A stretch of DNA of 64,000 nt from Gaiellaceae bacterium. Lineage in GTDB: Bacteria > Actinomycetota > Thermoleophilia > Gaiellales > Gaiellaceae. The position numbers were made by a program, and so were the translations under genes. Positions 7,013 through 14,515 of the stretch are shown piece by piece (positions within the stretch are counted from its first letter, which is position 1; each line of letters starts with the position of its first letter). The notes beneath the pieces were generated by a model. The model searched no databases. It saw only the letters and a program-made list of their open reading frames with translations, and was not told the DNA's origin. The stretch covers positions 1 through 64,000 of the forward strand of contig JAUJMY010000008.1 in assembly GCA_030446625.1 (NCBI GenBank). The letters run 5' to 3'.

Positions 7013-7729
7013 GTGGAGGAGCACGCAGCGCGCGTCGAGGGCGGCACCGTCCGCTATCGCGTCGGGGGAGCGGGTGAACCGCTCGTGCTCGTGCACGGGC
7101 TCGCCGGCTCGCGCCGCTGGTGGAGCGCGAACCTCGACGCGCTCGCGAGTCGGTTCCGCGTCCACGCCGTCGACCTGCCGCGTGGGACGCCGCTCGCGGA
7201 CGCGCCCGACCGGCTGAAGAGCTGGCTCGACGCGGTCGGGATCGAGTGCGCGCACCTCGTTGGGCACTCGCTCGGCGGCCTCGTCTGCGCGCGCCTCGCC
7301 GCGGCCGCTCCCGACCGCGTCCGTCGCCTCGTCCTCGTCGCTCCGGTAGGCGTCCGCACCGACCGGACGCTCCTCGCGCACGTCCCCGCGCTCGCGGCGA
7401 GCACGCTCCGCGTCTCTCCCGCGTTCCTCCGCCTGCTCGCCGCCGATGCGCTGCGCTTGGGGCCACACCGCGTGCTCCGCGCCGCGCGCGACCTGCTCGC
7501 GCACGACGTGACGGAGGAGCTGCGGCGCGTCGAGGCGCCGACGCTGCTCGTCTGGGGCGAGCGCGACGTGCTCGTGCCCGTCGCCTCCTGCGACGTCTGG
7601 CGTCAGGAGATCGCGGATGCCCGGCTCGTCTCGATGCCGCACGTCGGCCACGTGCCGATGGTCGAGCGGCCGCGCGAGTTCGTGGAGCTGGTGCTGGATT
7701 TTCTCGCGGAAGACGGAAAGCAGTCGTGA
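7013..7729 (+). CDS. Alpha/beta-fold hydrolase
   Basis: A 238-residue single-domain hydrolase. It has VHGLAGSRRW, nucleophile elbow GHSLGG (about 85), acid in WGERDVLVP and histidine in VGHVPMVE. The family covers esterases, lactonases and C-C hydrolases, and no substrate is inferable. The start GTG 7013 sits six bases after a TAAAAC -10 element with no Shine-Dalgarno, again suggesting a leaderless message. It is divergent from the SDR and convergent with the DNA ligase gene. Confidence 0.85.
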   Translation: MEEHAARVEGGTVRYRVGGAGEPLVLVHGLAGSRRWWSANLDALASRFRVHAVDLPRGTPLADAPDRLKSWLDAVGIECAHLVGHSLGGLVCARLAAAAPDRVRRLVLVAPVGVRTDRTLLAHVPALAASTLRVSPAFLRLLAADALRLGPHRVLRAARDLLAHDVTEELRRVEAPTLLVWGERDVLVPVASCDVWRQEIADARLVSMPHVGHVPMVERPREFVELVLDFLAEDGKQS

Positions 7730-7750
7730 CTTCCGGTCCGTGGCCGTCGC

Positions 7751-8782
7751 CTACGCACGCGCAGCGAGCAGGCCGTCGACCGTGAGGTCGTCGGCGCGGC
7801 GCGGCGGACGCACCTCGCGCCACGTGCACTGACGCGGATCCTTGTCGGGGCGGAAGCGCATGAACTTCGTCCCGTGGCGGAAGCGGTTCTGCTCGAGCTT
7901 GTCGAAGCGGACCTCGCACACGAGCTCCGGCCGGACAGGGTTCCAGTCGAGCTCCTTCCCGCGCGACCAGCGGCTCTGCCCGCCGGGCACGCGGTCGCCG
8001 CTGATGTGGCCTTCCTCGCGCAGCGGCGGCAGTAGCTCGTGCAGCTGCTTGCGCACGGCCGCGGGGAACCCGGACGCGTGGCCCACGAAGTCGAGGCCGC
8101 CGTCGTCGCGGTAGAGGCCGAGGAGGAGCGTCGAGATCTGCCCCTCGACCTTGTCGCTCCAGCGGAAGCCCACGATCACGCAGTCGGCCGTGCGGTGCGG
8201 CTTCACCTTGACGACGCCGTCGCGCGACCCGGGGAGGTAGGGGAGGCCGAGCCGCTTCGCGATGACGCCGTCCAGCCCCGCGGCCTCGAGTCGCGCGAGC
8301 CACGCCGTCGCCGCCTCCACGTCCGACGAGACCGGCGAGAGGCGGAACGCAGCCGCGCGCCGCTCGAGCTCGGCGCGCCGCTCCTCGAGCGGCCTCCGGT
8401 GCACCGGCTCGCCGTCCCAGAGGAGCAGGTCGAAGGCGACGAACTGCGCCGGGATCTCGGCGGAGAGCTTGCGGATGCGGCTCTCGGCCGGGTGCATCCG
8501 CATCTGCATGGCGTCGAAGTCGAGCTTGCCGTCGCGCGCGATCACGATCTCGCCGTCGAGCGCGGAGCGGGGCGGCAGCAGCTCGCCGAGCGGGCGCAGC
8601 TCGGGGAAGTAGCGCAGCAGCGGCCGGCCGTTGCGGCTCCACAGCGCGAGCTCGCCGCCGTCGTTCTCCAGGACGCCGCGGAAGCCGTCCCACTTCGGCT
8701 CGTACTGCCAGCCGCCGCTCGCCGGCAGCTCGTCGACGAGCTGCGCCTCCATCGGCGGGAAGGGAACGTTTGGCCCTGGCAC
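7751..8782 (-). CDS. ATP-dependent DNA ligase (LigC-like)
   Basis: A 343-residue ATP-dependent ligase with nucleotidyltransferase and OB domains. Motif I is YEPKWDGFR, with Lys as the AMP-accepting residue (about 35). Further motifs are SALDGEIVI, FVAFDLLLWDG, GVIAKR (motif IV) and VKVKPHRTADCVIVGF (motif V). It seals nicks using ATP and is the type found beside LigD polymerase modules in Actinobacteria. It probably works with the 4258-5211 polymerase in repair. The GTG start at 8782 has TAGCGT eight bases upstream. An ATG 15 codons later is also possible. Confidence 0.9.
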   Translation of the reverse strand: MPGPNVPFPPMEAQLVDELPASGGWQYEPKWDGFRGVLENDGGELALWSRNGRPLLRYFPELRPLGELLPPRSALDGEIVIARDGKLDFDAMQMRMHPAESRIRKLSAEIPAQFVAFDLLLWDGEPVHRRPLEERRAELERRAAAFRLSPVSSDVEAATAWLARLEAAGLDGVIAKRLGLPYLPGSRDGVVKVKPHRTADCVIVGFRWSDKVEGQISTLLLGLYRDDGGLDFVGHASGFPAAVRKQLHELLPPLREEGHISGDRVPGGQSRWSRGKELDWNPVRPELVCEVRFDKLEQNRFRHGTKFMRFRPDKDPRQCTWREVRPPRRADDLTVDGLLAARA

Positions 8783-8802
8783 TGGGTGGAACGCTACTCC
8801 TC

Positions 8803-9588
8803 GTGGCGGAGCTGGACGGCGTCTGGAACGTAGAGCGCGTGGGCGGCGCACTGCCGCCGATGTACGGCGTGCGCAAGCGGATCGCCGGCAGCCGGGGAGA
8901 GACGAAGGCCGGGAACCTCCCCGGGTTGAAGTTCGACGTCGCCGGGCTCTCGCTCCACTACCGCTTCCCGTTCGTCGGTCTCGTCGACCACCTGGTCCGG
9001 GACGGCGACGTGTACCGCGGCCGCGCGACCTACTTCGGGCGCGAGCTCGGCCGGTTCGTGATGCGACCCGTAACGACACAAGGAGGCTCGATGGGATCGG
9101 ACGAGCTGAAGGGACAGCTGGTCAAGCACATCGACGACGGCATCGCGATGGAGCAGAACGTGCTCCGGATGATCGACTCGATGATCGAGACGACCGAGGA
9201 CGACGAGGTCAGGCAGCGCCTGCGCGAGCACAGGCTCCAGACTGAGCAGCAGTCCGACCGCCTGATGCGGCGGCTCGAGGCGCACGGCGCGACCCCGTCC
9301 GGGATCAAGGAGGCCGGGGGCGTCGCCGGCGCGCTCATGAAGAGCGTCGTCGACATGGTTCGCGGCGAGAAGGCCGGGCGCAACGCGCGCGACGGCTACG
9401 CCACCGAGCACATGGAGATCGCGAGCTACCAGCTGCTCGAGCGCGTGGCGCAGCGCGCCGGCGACGAGGAGACCGCGGAGGTCGCGCGCGAGAACCGCGG
9501 CGAGGAGGAGCAGATGGCCGCCTTCTACGAGGCGAACTGGGACAAGCTCGCCGACCTCTCGCTGCGCGAGCAGGGGATCGTCGCCTAG
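8803..9588 (+). CDS. Lipocalin-like domain fused to YciF/DUF892 ferritin-like domain
   Basis: A 261-residue ORF with two parts. Residues 1-95 form a small beta-rich domain (VWNVERVGG, LHYRFPF, YRGRATYFG). Residues 97-261 form a four-helix, Glu/His-rich ferritin-like domain of the DUF892/YciF type, linked to stress. The junction is odd: a strong AAGGAGG lies six bases before an in-frame ATG at 9091, exactly where the second domain begins. The cell may therefore make a fused protein, a separate 165-residue YciF protein, or both. The upstream start GTG 8803 is divergent from the ligase gene, with only 20 bp between them. Confidence 0.75.
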   Translation: MAELDGVWNVERVGGALPPMYGVRKRIAGSRGETKAGNLPGLKFDVAGLSLHYRFPFVGLVDHLVRDGDVYRGRATYFGRELGRFVMRPVTTQGGSMGSDELKGQLVKHIDDGIAMEQNVLRMIDSMIETTEDDEVRQRLREHRLQTEQQSDRLMRRLEAHGATPSGIKEAGGVAGALMKSVVDMVRGEKAGRNARDGYATEHMEIASYQLLERVAQRAGDEETAEVARENRGEEEQMAAFYEANWDKLADLSLREQGIVA

Positions 9589-9600
9589 CGACTCCGCGCA

Positions 9601-9630
9601 GAGGAGCGGGCGCTCCGGTGCCCGCTCCTC
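9601..9630. terminator. Bidirectional hairpin between convergent genes
   Basis: An 11-bp perfect stem, GAGGAGCGGGC with GCCCGCTCCTC, and an 8-base loop. It lies between the stops of the DUF892 gene (9588) and the thioredoxin-like gene (9641). There is no U tract on either side, as is common in high-GC actinobacteria. Confidence 0.65.
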
Positions 9631-9640
9631 GCGTTCGGAG

Positions 9641-9946
9641 CTAGTTCAGCCAGGGCGCGAGGAAGCGCTCGATCTCGCGGCACCCGCGCGGCCGCTCGAG
9701 TGTCGCCTGCACCTGCTTGCGCTCGACGACGACGAGCGTCGGGAACGTCTCGACGCCGAAGCGCTCGACGAGATCCGGCCGATCGTCCCGGTCGACGCGA
9801 TAGAGCTTGAACGTCCCGTGGTTGCGCCGGCGCTGGAGCACCTGTGCGAGGAAGCCTTCCACGCGCCGGCAGTGCCCTGACAACGCCGAGTGGAAGAAGA
9901 CGAGACCGGGTTGCGCGGTGGTGACGCTCGGGGCGGCCGAGGCCAT
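9641..9946 (-). CDS. Thioredoxin-like protein with a single active-site cysteine
   Basis: A 101-residue thioredoxin-fold protein: VFFHSALSGHCRRVEGF is the active-site region and VETFPTLVVV the cis-Pro strand. The usual CxxC reads SGHC, so the N-terminal, nucleophilic cysteine is a serine. It can hardly be an ordinary disulfide reductase. It may bind, act as a monothiol partner, or serve as a stress chaperone. The start ATG 9946 was chosen because AGGAGG lies 10 bases upstream; a longer frame runs to 10009. Confidence 0.7.
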   Translation of the reverse strand: MASAAPSVTTAQPGLVFFHSALSGHCRRVEGFLAQVLQRRRNHGTFKLYRVDRDDRPDLVERFGVETFPTLVVVERKQVQATLERPRGCREIERFLAPWLN

Positions 9947-10063
9947 TCTTTGCCGTTCCTCCTGAGTGAGTTGTCCGGGAGGGCGGGGGCACGGCCCAGG
10001 GTTGGACAACTCTTACCCAACCACAGCGGATTCGAACCGGCGAAGCGAGGTTAAGCTGCGCCG

Positions 10064-11302
10064 GTGCGGCGGGTCGTCGTCACCGGGCTCGGTGCGGTGA
10101 CGCCGCTCGGGAACGACGTCGCTTCGACGTGGCGCGCTGCGCTAGCCGGCGAAAGCGGCGTCGACTTCATCCGCGCGTTCGACGCGAGCGAGTACCCCGT
10201 GCGGATCGCGGCCGAGGTCAAGGACTTCGACGCCAACTCGGTCGCCTCGCCGAAGGAGGTGCGGAAGCTCGACCGCAACGTCCTGCTCGCGCTCGCCGCG
10301 GCTCGCGAGGCGGTGGACGACGCGGCGCTGAACGGCTTCGACCCGGCGCGCGTCGGCATCGTCTTCGGCTCGGCGATCGGCGGCTTCCTCGGGATCATGG
10401 AGCAGAGCGAGGTGCTGCGGGAGCGCGGCCCGGACCGGATCTCGCCGAACTTCCTCCCGAACGTGCTCGTCGACTCCGCGAGTGGCCAGCTCGCGATCTC
10501 GCTCGGGATCCGCGGCCCCAATTACGCCGTCGTGTCAGCGTGCGCGACCGGCTCGCACGCCGTCGGGGAGGCGGCGGAGCTGATCAGGCGCGGCGACGCC
10601 GACGCCGTCCTGGCGGGCGGGACCGAGGCGTGCATGCACCCGCTGATCCTGGCGGGGTTCTGCGCGATGCGCGGGCTCGTGGCCGAGGAGGAGGATCCGG
10701 CGCGCGCTTCCCGCCCGTTCGACGCGACGCGCGCGGGGTTCGTGATGGGAGAGGGGGCGTGCGTGCTCGTGCTGGAAGAGCTCGACGCCGCACGGGCGCG
10801 GGGCGCCGAGATCTACGCGGAGGTGCTCGGGTACGGGGCCTCGAACGACGCGCACCACATGGCGCAGCCGGATCCCGAGTCGGTCGGAGTCTCCGAGATG
10901 ATGCGCGCGGCGCTGCGCCGCGCGGGCGTCGAACCGGAGCGCGTGGGCTACATCAACGCGCACGGCACGTCGACGCCGCTCGGCGACGCCGCCGAGACGA
11001 AGGCGATCAAGGACGTCTTCGGCGACCACGCCTACGAGCTCGCGGTCTCCTCGACGAAGTCGATGATGGGCCACACCTTCGGCGCCGCGGGCGCGATCGA
11101 GGCGGCGATGTGCGTGCTCGCCCTGCGCCACGGAATGCTCCCGCCGACGATCAACTACCGCGAGCCCGACCCCGCGTGCGACCTCGACTACGTCCCGAAC
11201 GCGGCGCGCCCGGCGCAGGTCGACGTCGCGTTGTCGAACGCTATGGGCCTCGGCGGCCACAACGGCTGCGTCCTCGTCGGCCGCTTCGACGACGCCAAGT
11301 AA
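10064..11302 (+). CDS. fabF: Beta-ketoacyl-ACP synthase II
   Basis: A 412-residue condensing enzyme of fatty-acid elongation that joins malonyl-ACP to acyl-ACP. The catalytic triad is visible: Cys in SACATGSHA (about 162), His in NAHGTSTPLGD (about 302) and His in MGHTFGAAGAIE (about 338), with Lys in SSTKSMMG. The start GTG 10064 follows TAAGCT by six bases without a Shine-Dalgarno. No acpP or fabD is adjacent, so it is a solitary KAS II. Its stop lies in an inverted repeat shared with the convergent HAD gene. Confidence 0.95.
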   Translation: MRRVVVTGLGAVTPLGNDVASTWRAALAGESGVDFIRAFDASEYPVRIAAEVKDFDANSVASPKEVRKLDRNVLLALAAAREAVDDAALNGFDPARVGIVFGSAIGGFLGIMEQSEVLRERGPDRISPNFLPNVLVDSASGQLAISLGIRGPNYAVVSACATGSHAVGEAAELIRRGDADAVLAGGTEACMHPLILAGFCAMRGLVAEEEDPARASRPFDATRAGFVMGEGACVLVLEELDAARARGAEIYAEVLGYGASNDAHHMAQPDPESVGVSEMMRAALRRAGVEPERVGYINAHGTSTPLGDAAETKAIKDVFGDHAYELAVSSTKSMMGHTFGAAGAIEAAMCVLALRHGMLPPTINYREPDPACDLDYVPNAARPAQVDVALSNAMGLGGHNGCVLVGRFDDAK

Positions 11303-11317
11303 CACGTTGTTACTTGG
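11295..11317. terminator. Inverted repeat containing both convergent stop codons
   Basis: CCAAGTAAC (11295-11303) pairs with GTTACTTGG (11309-11317) over a 5-base loop. Read from either side it encodes Lys-stop (AAG TAA): the fabF end on the plus strand and the HAD end on the minus strand. It is short, so its strength as a terminator is uncertain. Confidence 0.5.
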
Positions 11318-11960
11318 GGTCGACGGCGTCCGGTGTGAGCTCGGCGAGCGAGCGCAGCACGACGTCCGCCTGGGCGAGCGCCGCGTCGTCGGGCGGGAAG
11401 GACGCGTTCGGGATCGCGAGCACTCGCATGCCAGCGGCCTTCGCGCTCCGGATCCCGCTGTGGGAATCCTCCACCGCGGCGCAGCGGTCGGGAGGGACGC
11501 CGAGCCTTCTCGCGGCCTCGAGGTACACGTGCGGAGACGGCTTCCCCCGCGCCACCTCCTCCGAGGACACCGTCGCGCGGAAGTACCGCTCGAGTCCCGA
11601 CAGCGAGAGCGCCGCGTCGATCAGCGCCCTGTTCGAGGACGACGCGACACCGAGTGGCCATCGCTCCGCAAGCCCCTCGACCGCCTGCGCGGCGCCGTCG
11701 ATCAGCGGCAGCCGGGCGCGGTAGCGAGCGTCCATCCGGCGCACCACCTCCGCCGAGATCTCCTCCGGCGCGTCTGCGACGCCGAGCTCCTCGTGGATGT
11801 ACCGCGACCACTCGAGGGAGCTCATGCCCATCATCGCCCGCTGCGCGGCGGCGTTGTAGCGGCCGCCGCGCTCCCGCACGAGCCGCTCGCGGACGTCGTC
11901 CCAGATCTCCTCCGTCTGGACGAGGACGCCGTCGAGATCGAAGACGACCGCGTCGATCAC
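11310..11960 (-). CDS. HAD-superfamily phosphatase, beta-phosphoglucomutase-like
   Basis: A 216-residue HAD hydrolase with all four motifs: FDLDGVL (nucleophile Asp about 8), SSS in GVASSSN, Lys in ARGKPSPHVY, and EDSHSGIRSAKAAG. The helical cap lies between motifs I and II, as in beta-phosphoglucomutase and phosphoglycolate-type enzymes. The substrate, probably a small sugar phosphate or phosphoglycolate, is not certain. Its start overlaps the flavin-reductase stop by 4 bases (ATGA), so the two are translationally coupled. Confidence 0.88.
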   Translation of the reverse strand: MIDAVVFDLDGVLVQTEEIWDDVRERLVRERGGRYNAAAQRAMMGMSSLEWSRYIHEELGVADAPEEISAEVVRRMDARYRARLPLIDGAAQAVEGLAERWPLGVASSSNRALIDAALSLSGLERYFRATVSSEEVARGKPSPHVYLEAARRLGVPPDRCAAVEDSHSGIRSAKAAGMRVLAIPNASFPPDDAALAQADVVLRSLAELTPDAVDPK

Positions 11961-12433
11961 ACCACGCGGTACTCGCCGCCGACGTAGACGAGCGCCCGCT
12001 CGTCGCGCCCCAGTTCCGTCCAGAGCACCTCACCGACGAAGATCGTGTGGTCGCCTGCGTCGTACTCGGCCCACGTGCGGCACTCGAGCCACGCGACGGC
12101 GCCGGCGAGGAGCGGCTCGGGCAGCTCGCTCTCGCGGAGCTCGATGCCGCTCCAGAGCGCGAGCGGCGGCACCCCGCTGCGCGCGAAGTGCTGCGCGTGC
12201 CTCTCCTGGTCGCCCGCGAGCAGGCTCGCGGCGAAGCGACGCGCCTCCCGGAGCGGCTCGTGCAGGGACGACGCGATCCCGATCGAGACGGAGACGAGCG
12301 GCGGCTCGAGCGAGAGCGAGACGAGCGACCCGGCTGTGATCCCGAGGCGCTGGCCGTCGACCGCGACGGTGACGACGCAGACGCCCGCGGCGAAGCGGCG
12401 CATCGCGGCGCGAAGCTCGTCGCCGGCGATCAC
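11957..12433 (-). CDS. Flavin reductase-like FMN-binding protein
   Basis: A 158-residue split-barrel flavin reductase. The N-terminal AMRRFAAGVCVVTV, GITAGSLVSLSLEPPLVSVSI and the C-terminal GDHTIFVGEV are diagnostic of the HpaC/FMN-reductase family, which supplies reduced flavin to monooxygenases or acts alone. No monooxygenase partner is adjacent. It heads a two-gene operon with the HAD phosphatase. GTG 12433 lies 7 bases after a TAAGAT -10 element, which indicates a leaderless message. Confidence 0.85.
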   Translation of the reverse strand: MIAGDELRAAMRRFAAGVCVVTVAVDGQRLGITAGSLVSLSLEPPLVSVSIGIASSLHEPLREARRFAASLLAGDQERHAQHFARSGVPPLALWSGIELRESELPEPLLAGAVAWLECRTWAEYDAGDHTIFVGEVLWTELGRDERALVYVGGEYRVV

Positions 12434-12457
12434 CGGCCCGATCTTATGGCGGCCGCG

Positions 12458-13351
12458 CTAGTTCGGCTTGCAGAGATCGCTGCCGAGGCCGCGGATCTCC
12501 TCGTTCGCGACCCGGTCGAGCTCGCGGTCGTACGCGCCCGGAGCCTCGGCCTGCCAGAACATGTCCGGCGTCACGCCCGGCCCGATGATCGTCGCCCGGT
12601 AGCGCTTGCCGGCGCCGACGGGGCGCGAGCCGTGGCGGAAGAAGCCGTAGCAGAACGCGCCGCTCCCGTTGTGCATCAGGAAGCTGTTCTCGCGCTTCCA
12701 GCCGTTCCCGTAGACCGAGTCGAACGTGTCGACGTACAGGTTGCGGCCGAAGGTGTCGAGGGGCACGCCCGTCGGGTTCACGCGGAAGCCGTGCACGGGG
12801 TTGCCGAGGTACGTGAAGCGGCCGTACATGTGGTGGTACTGGCGGTAGGCCCAGTTCAGCTTGATCTCGAGCACCGGCAGCGGGCCCGTCCAGTGCGCAA
12901 GCCGCAGCTCCCAGACCGCCTGCTTCGGCGTCGGCGCGAGCCCGTAGTTCGGCAGCATCCGCTGCCAGCGCTGGAGCGCCCAGTACGAGCCGTCCGGCGC
13001 CTTGCACGCGGTAACGAGCCACTGGAGCGGCGGGCCGTCGTACGCCGAGCACCTGTTCTCGAAGCTCTTCGAGAGGTCACGGCGGAAGGCGCCCCAGCCG
13101 CCGGAGTAGTCGAGGCGGAACTTCACCTGCGGCCGGCTCTGCGTCGGCGCGACCGCGTTCACGGCGCCCCAGGCGAGGACGTTGCGCACGCGCCCGGCGG
13201 CGCGGTAGCTGACGAGCGCCTGTCCCTGCGCGTTGACGGCGAGACGAACGCCGGTCGCGTTCCTGTCGATGAGCTCCGACGCGGTTGCGACTGCCGGAAC
13301 GAGCGCGGAGACGACGAGAATGGCGGCGGTGGCGACGACCTGGCGGGTCAC
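12458..13351 (-). CDS. Secreted protein of unknown function
   Basis: A 297-residue protein with a clear N-terminal signal peptide (VVATAAILVVSALVPAVATA, cleavage near residue 25). The mature part is rich in Trp, Tyr and Arg, contains several cysteines (NRCSAY, VTACKAP, AFCYG, SDLCKPN) that may form disulfides, and has no catalytic motif I recognise. I have a general impression of similar secreted proteins in Thermoleophilia, but I cannot name a family. It stands alone, 24 bp from the flavin reductase gene. Confidence 0.75.
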   Translation of the reverse strand: MTRQVVATAAILVVSALVPAVATASELIDRNATGVRLAVNAQGQALVSYRAAGRVRNVLAWGAVNAVAPTQSRPQVKFRLDYSGGWGAFRRDLSKSFENRCSAYDGPPLQWLVTACKAPDGSYWALQRWQRMLPNYGLAPTPKQAVWELRLAHWTGPLPVLEIKLNWAYRQYHHMYGRFTYLGNPVHGFRVNPTGVPLDTFGRNLYVDTFDSVYGNGWKRENSFLMHNGSGAFCYGFFRHGSRPVGAGKRYRATIIGPGVTPDMFWQAEAPGAYDRELDRVANEEIRGLGSDLCKPN

Positions 13352-13441
13352 CCTCCATTGATCGGCCTCGGCGCGCGCCGCTCATGGGCCGCGCGGCTCA
13401 TTTAGCGCGGGGATCGGACCCACCTCGTCGAACGAGAAACA

Positions 13442-13469
13442 AGAACGGGGAGCCGAAGCTCCCCGTTCT
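13442..13469 (-). terminator. Intrinsic terminator of the DUF4383 gene
   Basis: A 12-bp perfect stem, AGAACGGGGAGC with GCTCCCCGTTCT, over a 4-base CGAA loop. On the minus strand it is followed by the T-rich TTCTTGTTTCTC. It lies 24 bases after the DUF4383 stop and is the best canonical terminator in the window. Confidence 0.8.
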
Positions 13470-13492
13470 CAGACCAGACGCGTGCCGGCGCG

Positions 13493-13957
13493 CTAGGTGG
13501 CGCCGGCGGTGCCGCGGTCGCCCACGCGGTCGTCCGCGCGCTTGCTCGCGAAGTACGACCCGAGCAGCCCGGCCGCGAGGATCGCGTGGAGGACGTCGTC
13601 GGCGTTGTTCATCGGGACGAAGTTCGCCGAGTCGTCGTCGCCGACGAAGAGCCCGTACAGGAAAAGGATCGCGTACAGCACGCCGCCCCACAGCAGGTAG
13701 TTCTTCGCGCTCTCGTGAGTCCTCGCCATGAGGATCCCGACGCCGAACAGCATGTGGACGATGTTGTGCAGGATGCTGACCTCGAAGATCCCGAGCAGCT
13801 TCGCGTCCGAGCCCTCGCCCGCGAACGCCATGTCGCCGTAGTCCGACGTGATGCCCGGGATGAACCCGAGGATTCCGACGAGCAGGAACGTGGCGCCGAA
13901 CAGCAGCGCGAGCTTCTGCGCCAGCGTTCGGTCCCGATCCATTGCGCGTTCCGCCAT
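13493..13957 (-). CDS. DUF4383 membrane protein
   Basis: A 154-residue protein with four predicted membrane helices (LALLFGATFLLVGILGF, ILHNIVHMLFGVGIL, LLWGGVLYAILFLYGLF, HAILAAGLLGSYFA) and the NIVHMLFGVGILMART signature of DUF4383, common in Actinobacteria. The function is unknown. The ATG start is preceded by GGAGGG at good spacing, so this gene uses a Shine-Dalgarno, unlike many neighbours. Confidence 0.85.
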   Translation of the reverse strand: MAERAMDRDRTLAQKLALLFGATFLLVGILGFIPGITSDYGDMAFAGEGSDAKLLGIFEVSILHNIVHMLFGVGILMARTHESAKNYLLWGGVLYAILFLYGLFVGDDDSANFVPMNNADDVLHAILAAGLLGSYFASKRADDRVGDRGTAGAT

Positions 13958-14157
13958 GTCTTCCCTCCTGGAGCCGTAGGTTTTTTCGTGTCGTGTCCGG
14001 GCGCTCCCGCACGCTCGGGGAGGTCTTCCGCGTGGCCGCCGAGTCTCCTCCGCCGCACGTGATCTTCTCGCTCCGGCGGGGCCAGCGCAACACATTCGTC
14101 GCGCGACCCGCGCCGGTTCGCGGCTCCACCCCCGCTGGGCGTCATACTCGGCCGGGC

Positions 14158-14403
14158 GTGGAGGCGACCATCGTCGTGCTGCTCGCGGCGCTCGCGCTCG
14201 GCGGCGCGCTCGTGCGGAGTTGGTGGTACCTCCTCGCGCCGCTCGTCGCGTGGCCACTCTTCTACCTCGGCCTGAGCGAGGACTGGTGGGGCGACGGGCT
14301 CGGCGACGGCTGGCCTGCCGCTGCCGCTGCGGTCACGCTCGTCAGCGTGGCGCTGACGGCGCTTGTGATCGTCGCCGCGTCGCGTCTCGCGGCTCGGCAG
14401 TAG
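14158..14403 (+). CDS. Small two-helix membrane protein
   Basis: An 81-residue protein with two or three hydrophobic helices (IVVLLAALALGGALV, YLLAPLVAWPLFYLGL, AAAAVTLVSVALTALVIVAA) separated by an acidic EDWWGDGLGDGW turn. No family is recognised. GTG 14158 follows a CATACT -10 element by 9 bases with no Shine-Dalgarno. About 200 bp upstream (13958-14157) contain nothing convincing. It ends 10 bp before tRNA-Ser(UGA), which is on the other strand. Confidence 0.6.
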   Translation: MEATIVVLLAALALGGALVRSWWYLLAPLVAWPLFYLGLSEDWWGDGLGDGWPAAAAAVTLVSVALTALVIVAASRLAARQ

Positions 14404-14413
14404 CGCCGACGAG

Positions 14414-14500
14414 CGGCGGGGGTGGGATTCGAACCCACGGGACGCTCTCGCGCCCAACGGTTTTCAAGACCGCCCCGTTCGACCGCTCCGGCACCCCGCC
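14414..14500 (-). tRNA. tRNA-Ser(UGA)
   Basis: A class II tRNA on the minus strand with acceptor GGCGGGG/CCCCGCC, a long variable arm and anticodon loop CTTGAAA (anticodon TGA in DNA). The discriminator is G. It lies 15 bp downstream of serS on the same strand and may be co-transcribed with its own synthetase. Confidence 0.95.
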
Positions 14501-14515
14501 GGCCGCAATTGTGAC

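Noticed and set aside
5208-8876. 1222-codon open frame on the minus strand
   Set aside because: Only its last part is real (the hydrolase at 5208-5927). The rest is an Arg/Ala-rich shadow of the SDR, hydrolase and ligase genes, which have recognisable domains in other frames.
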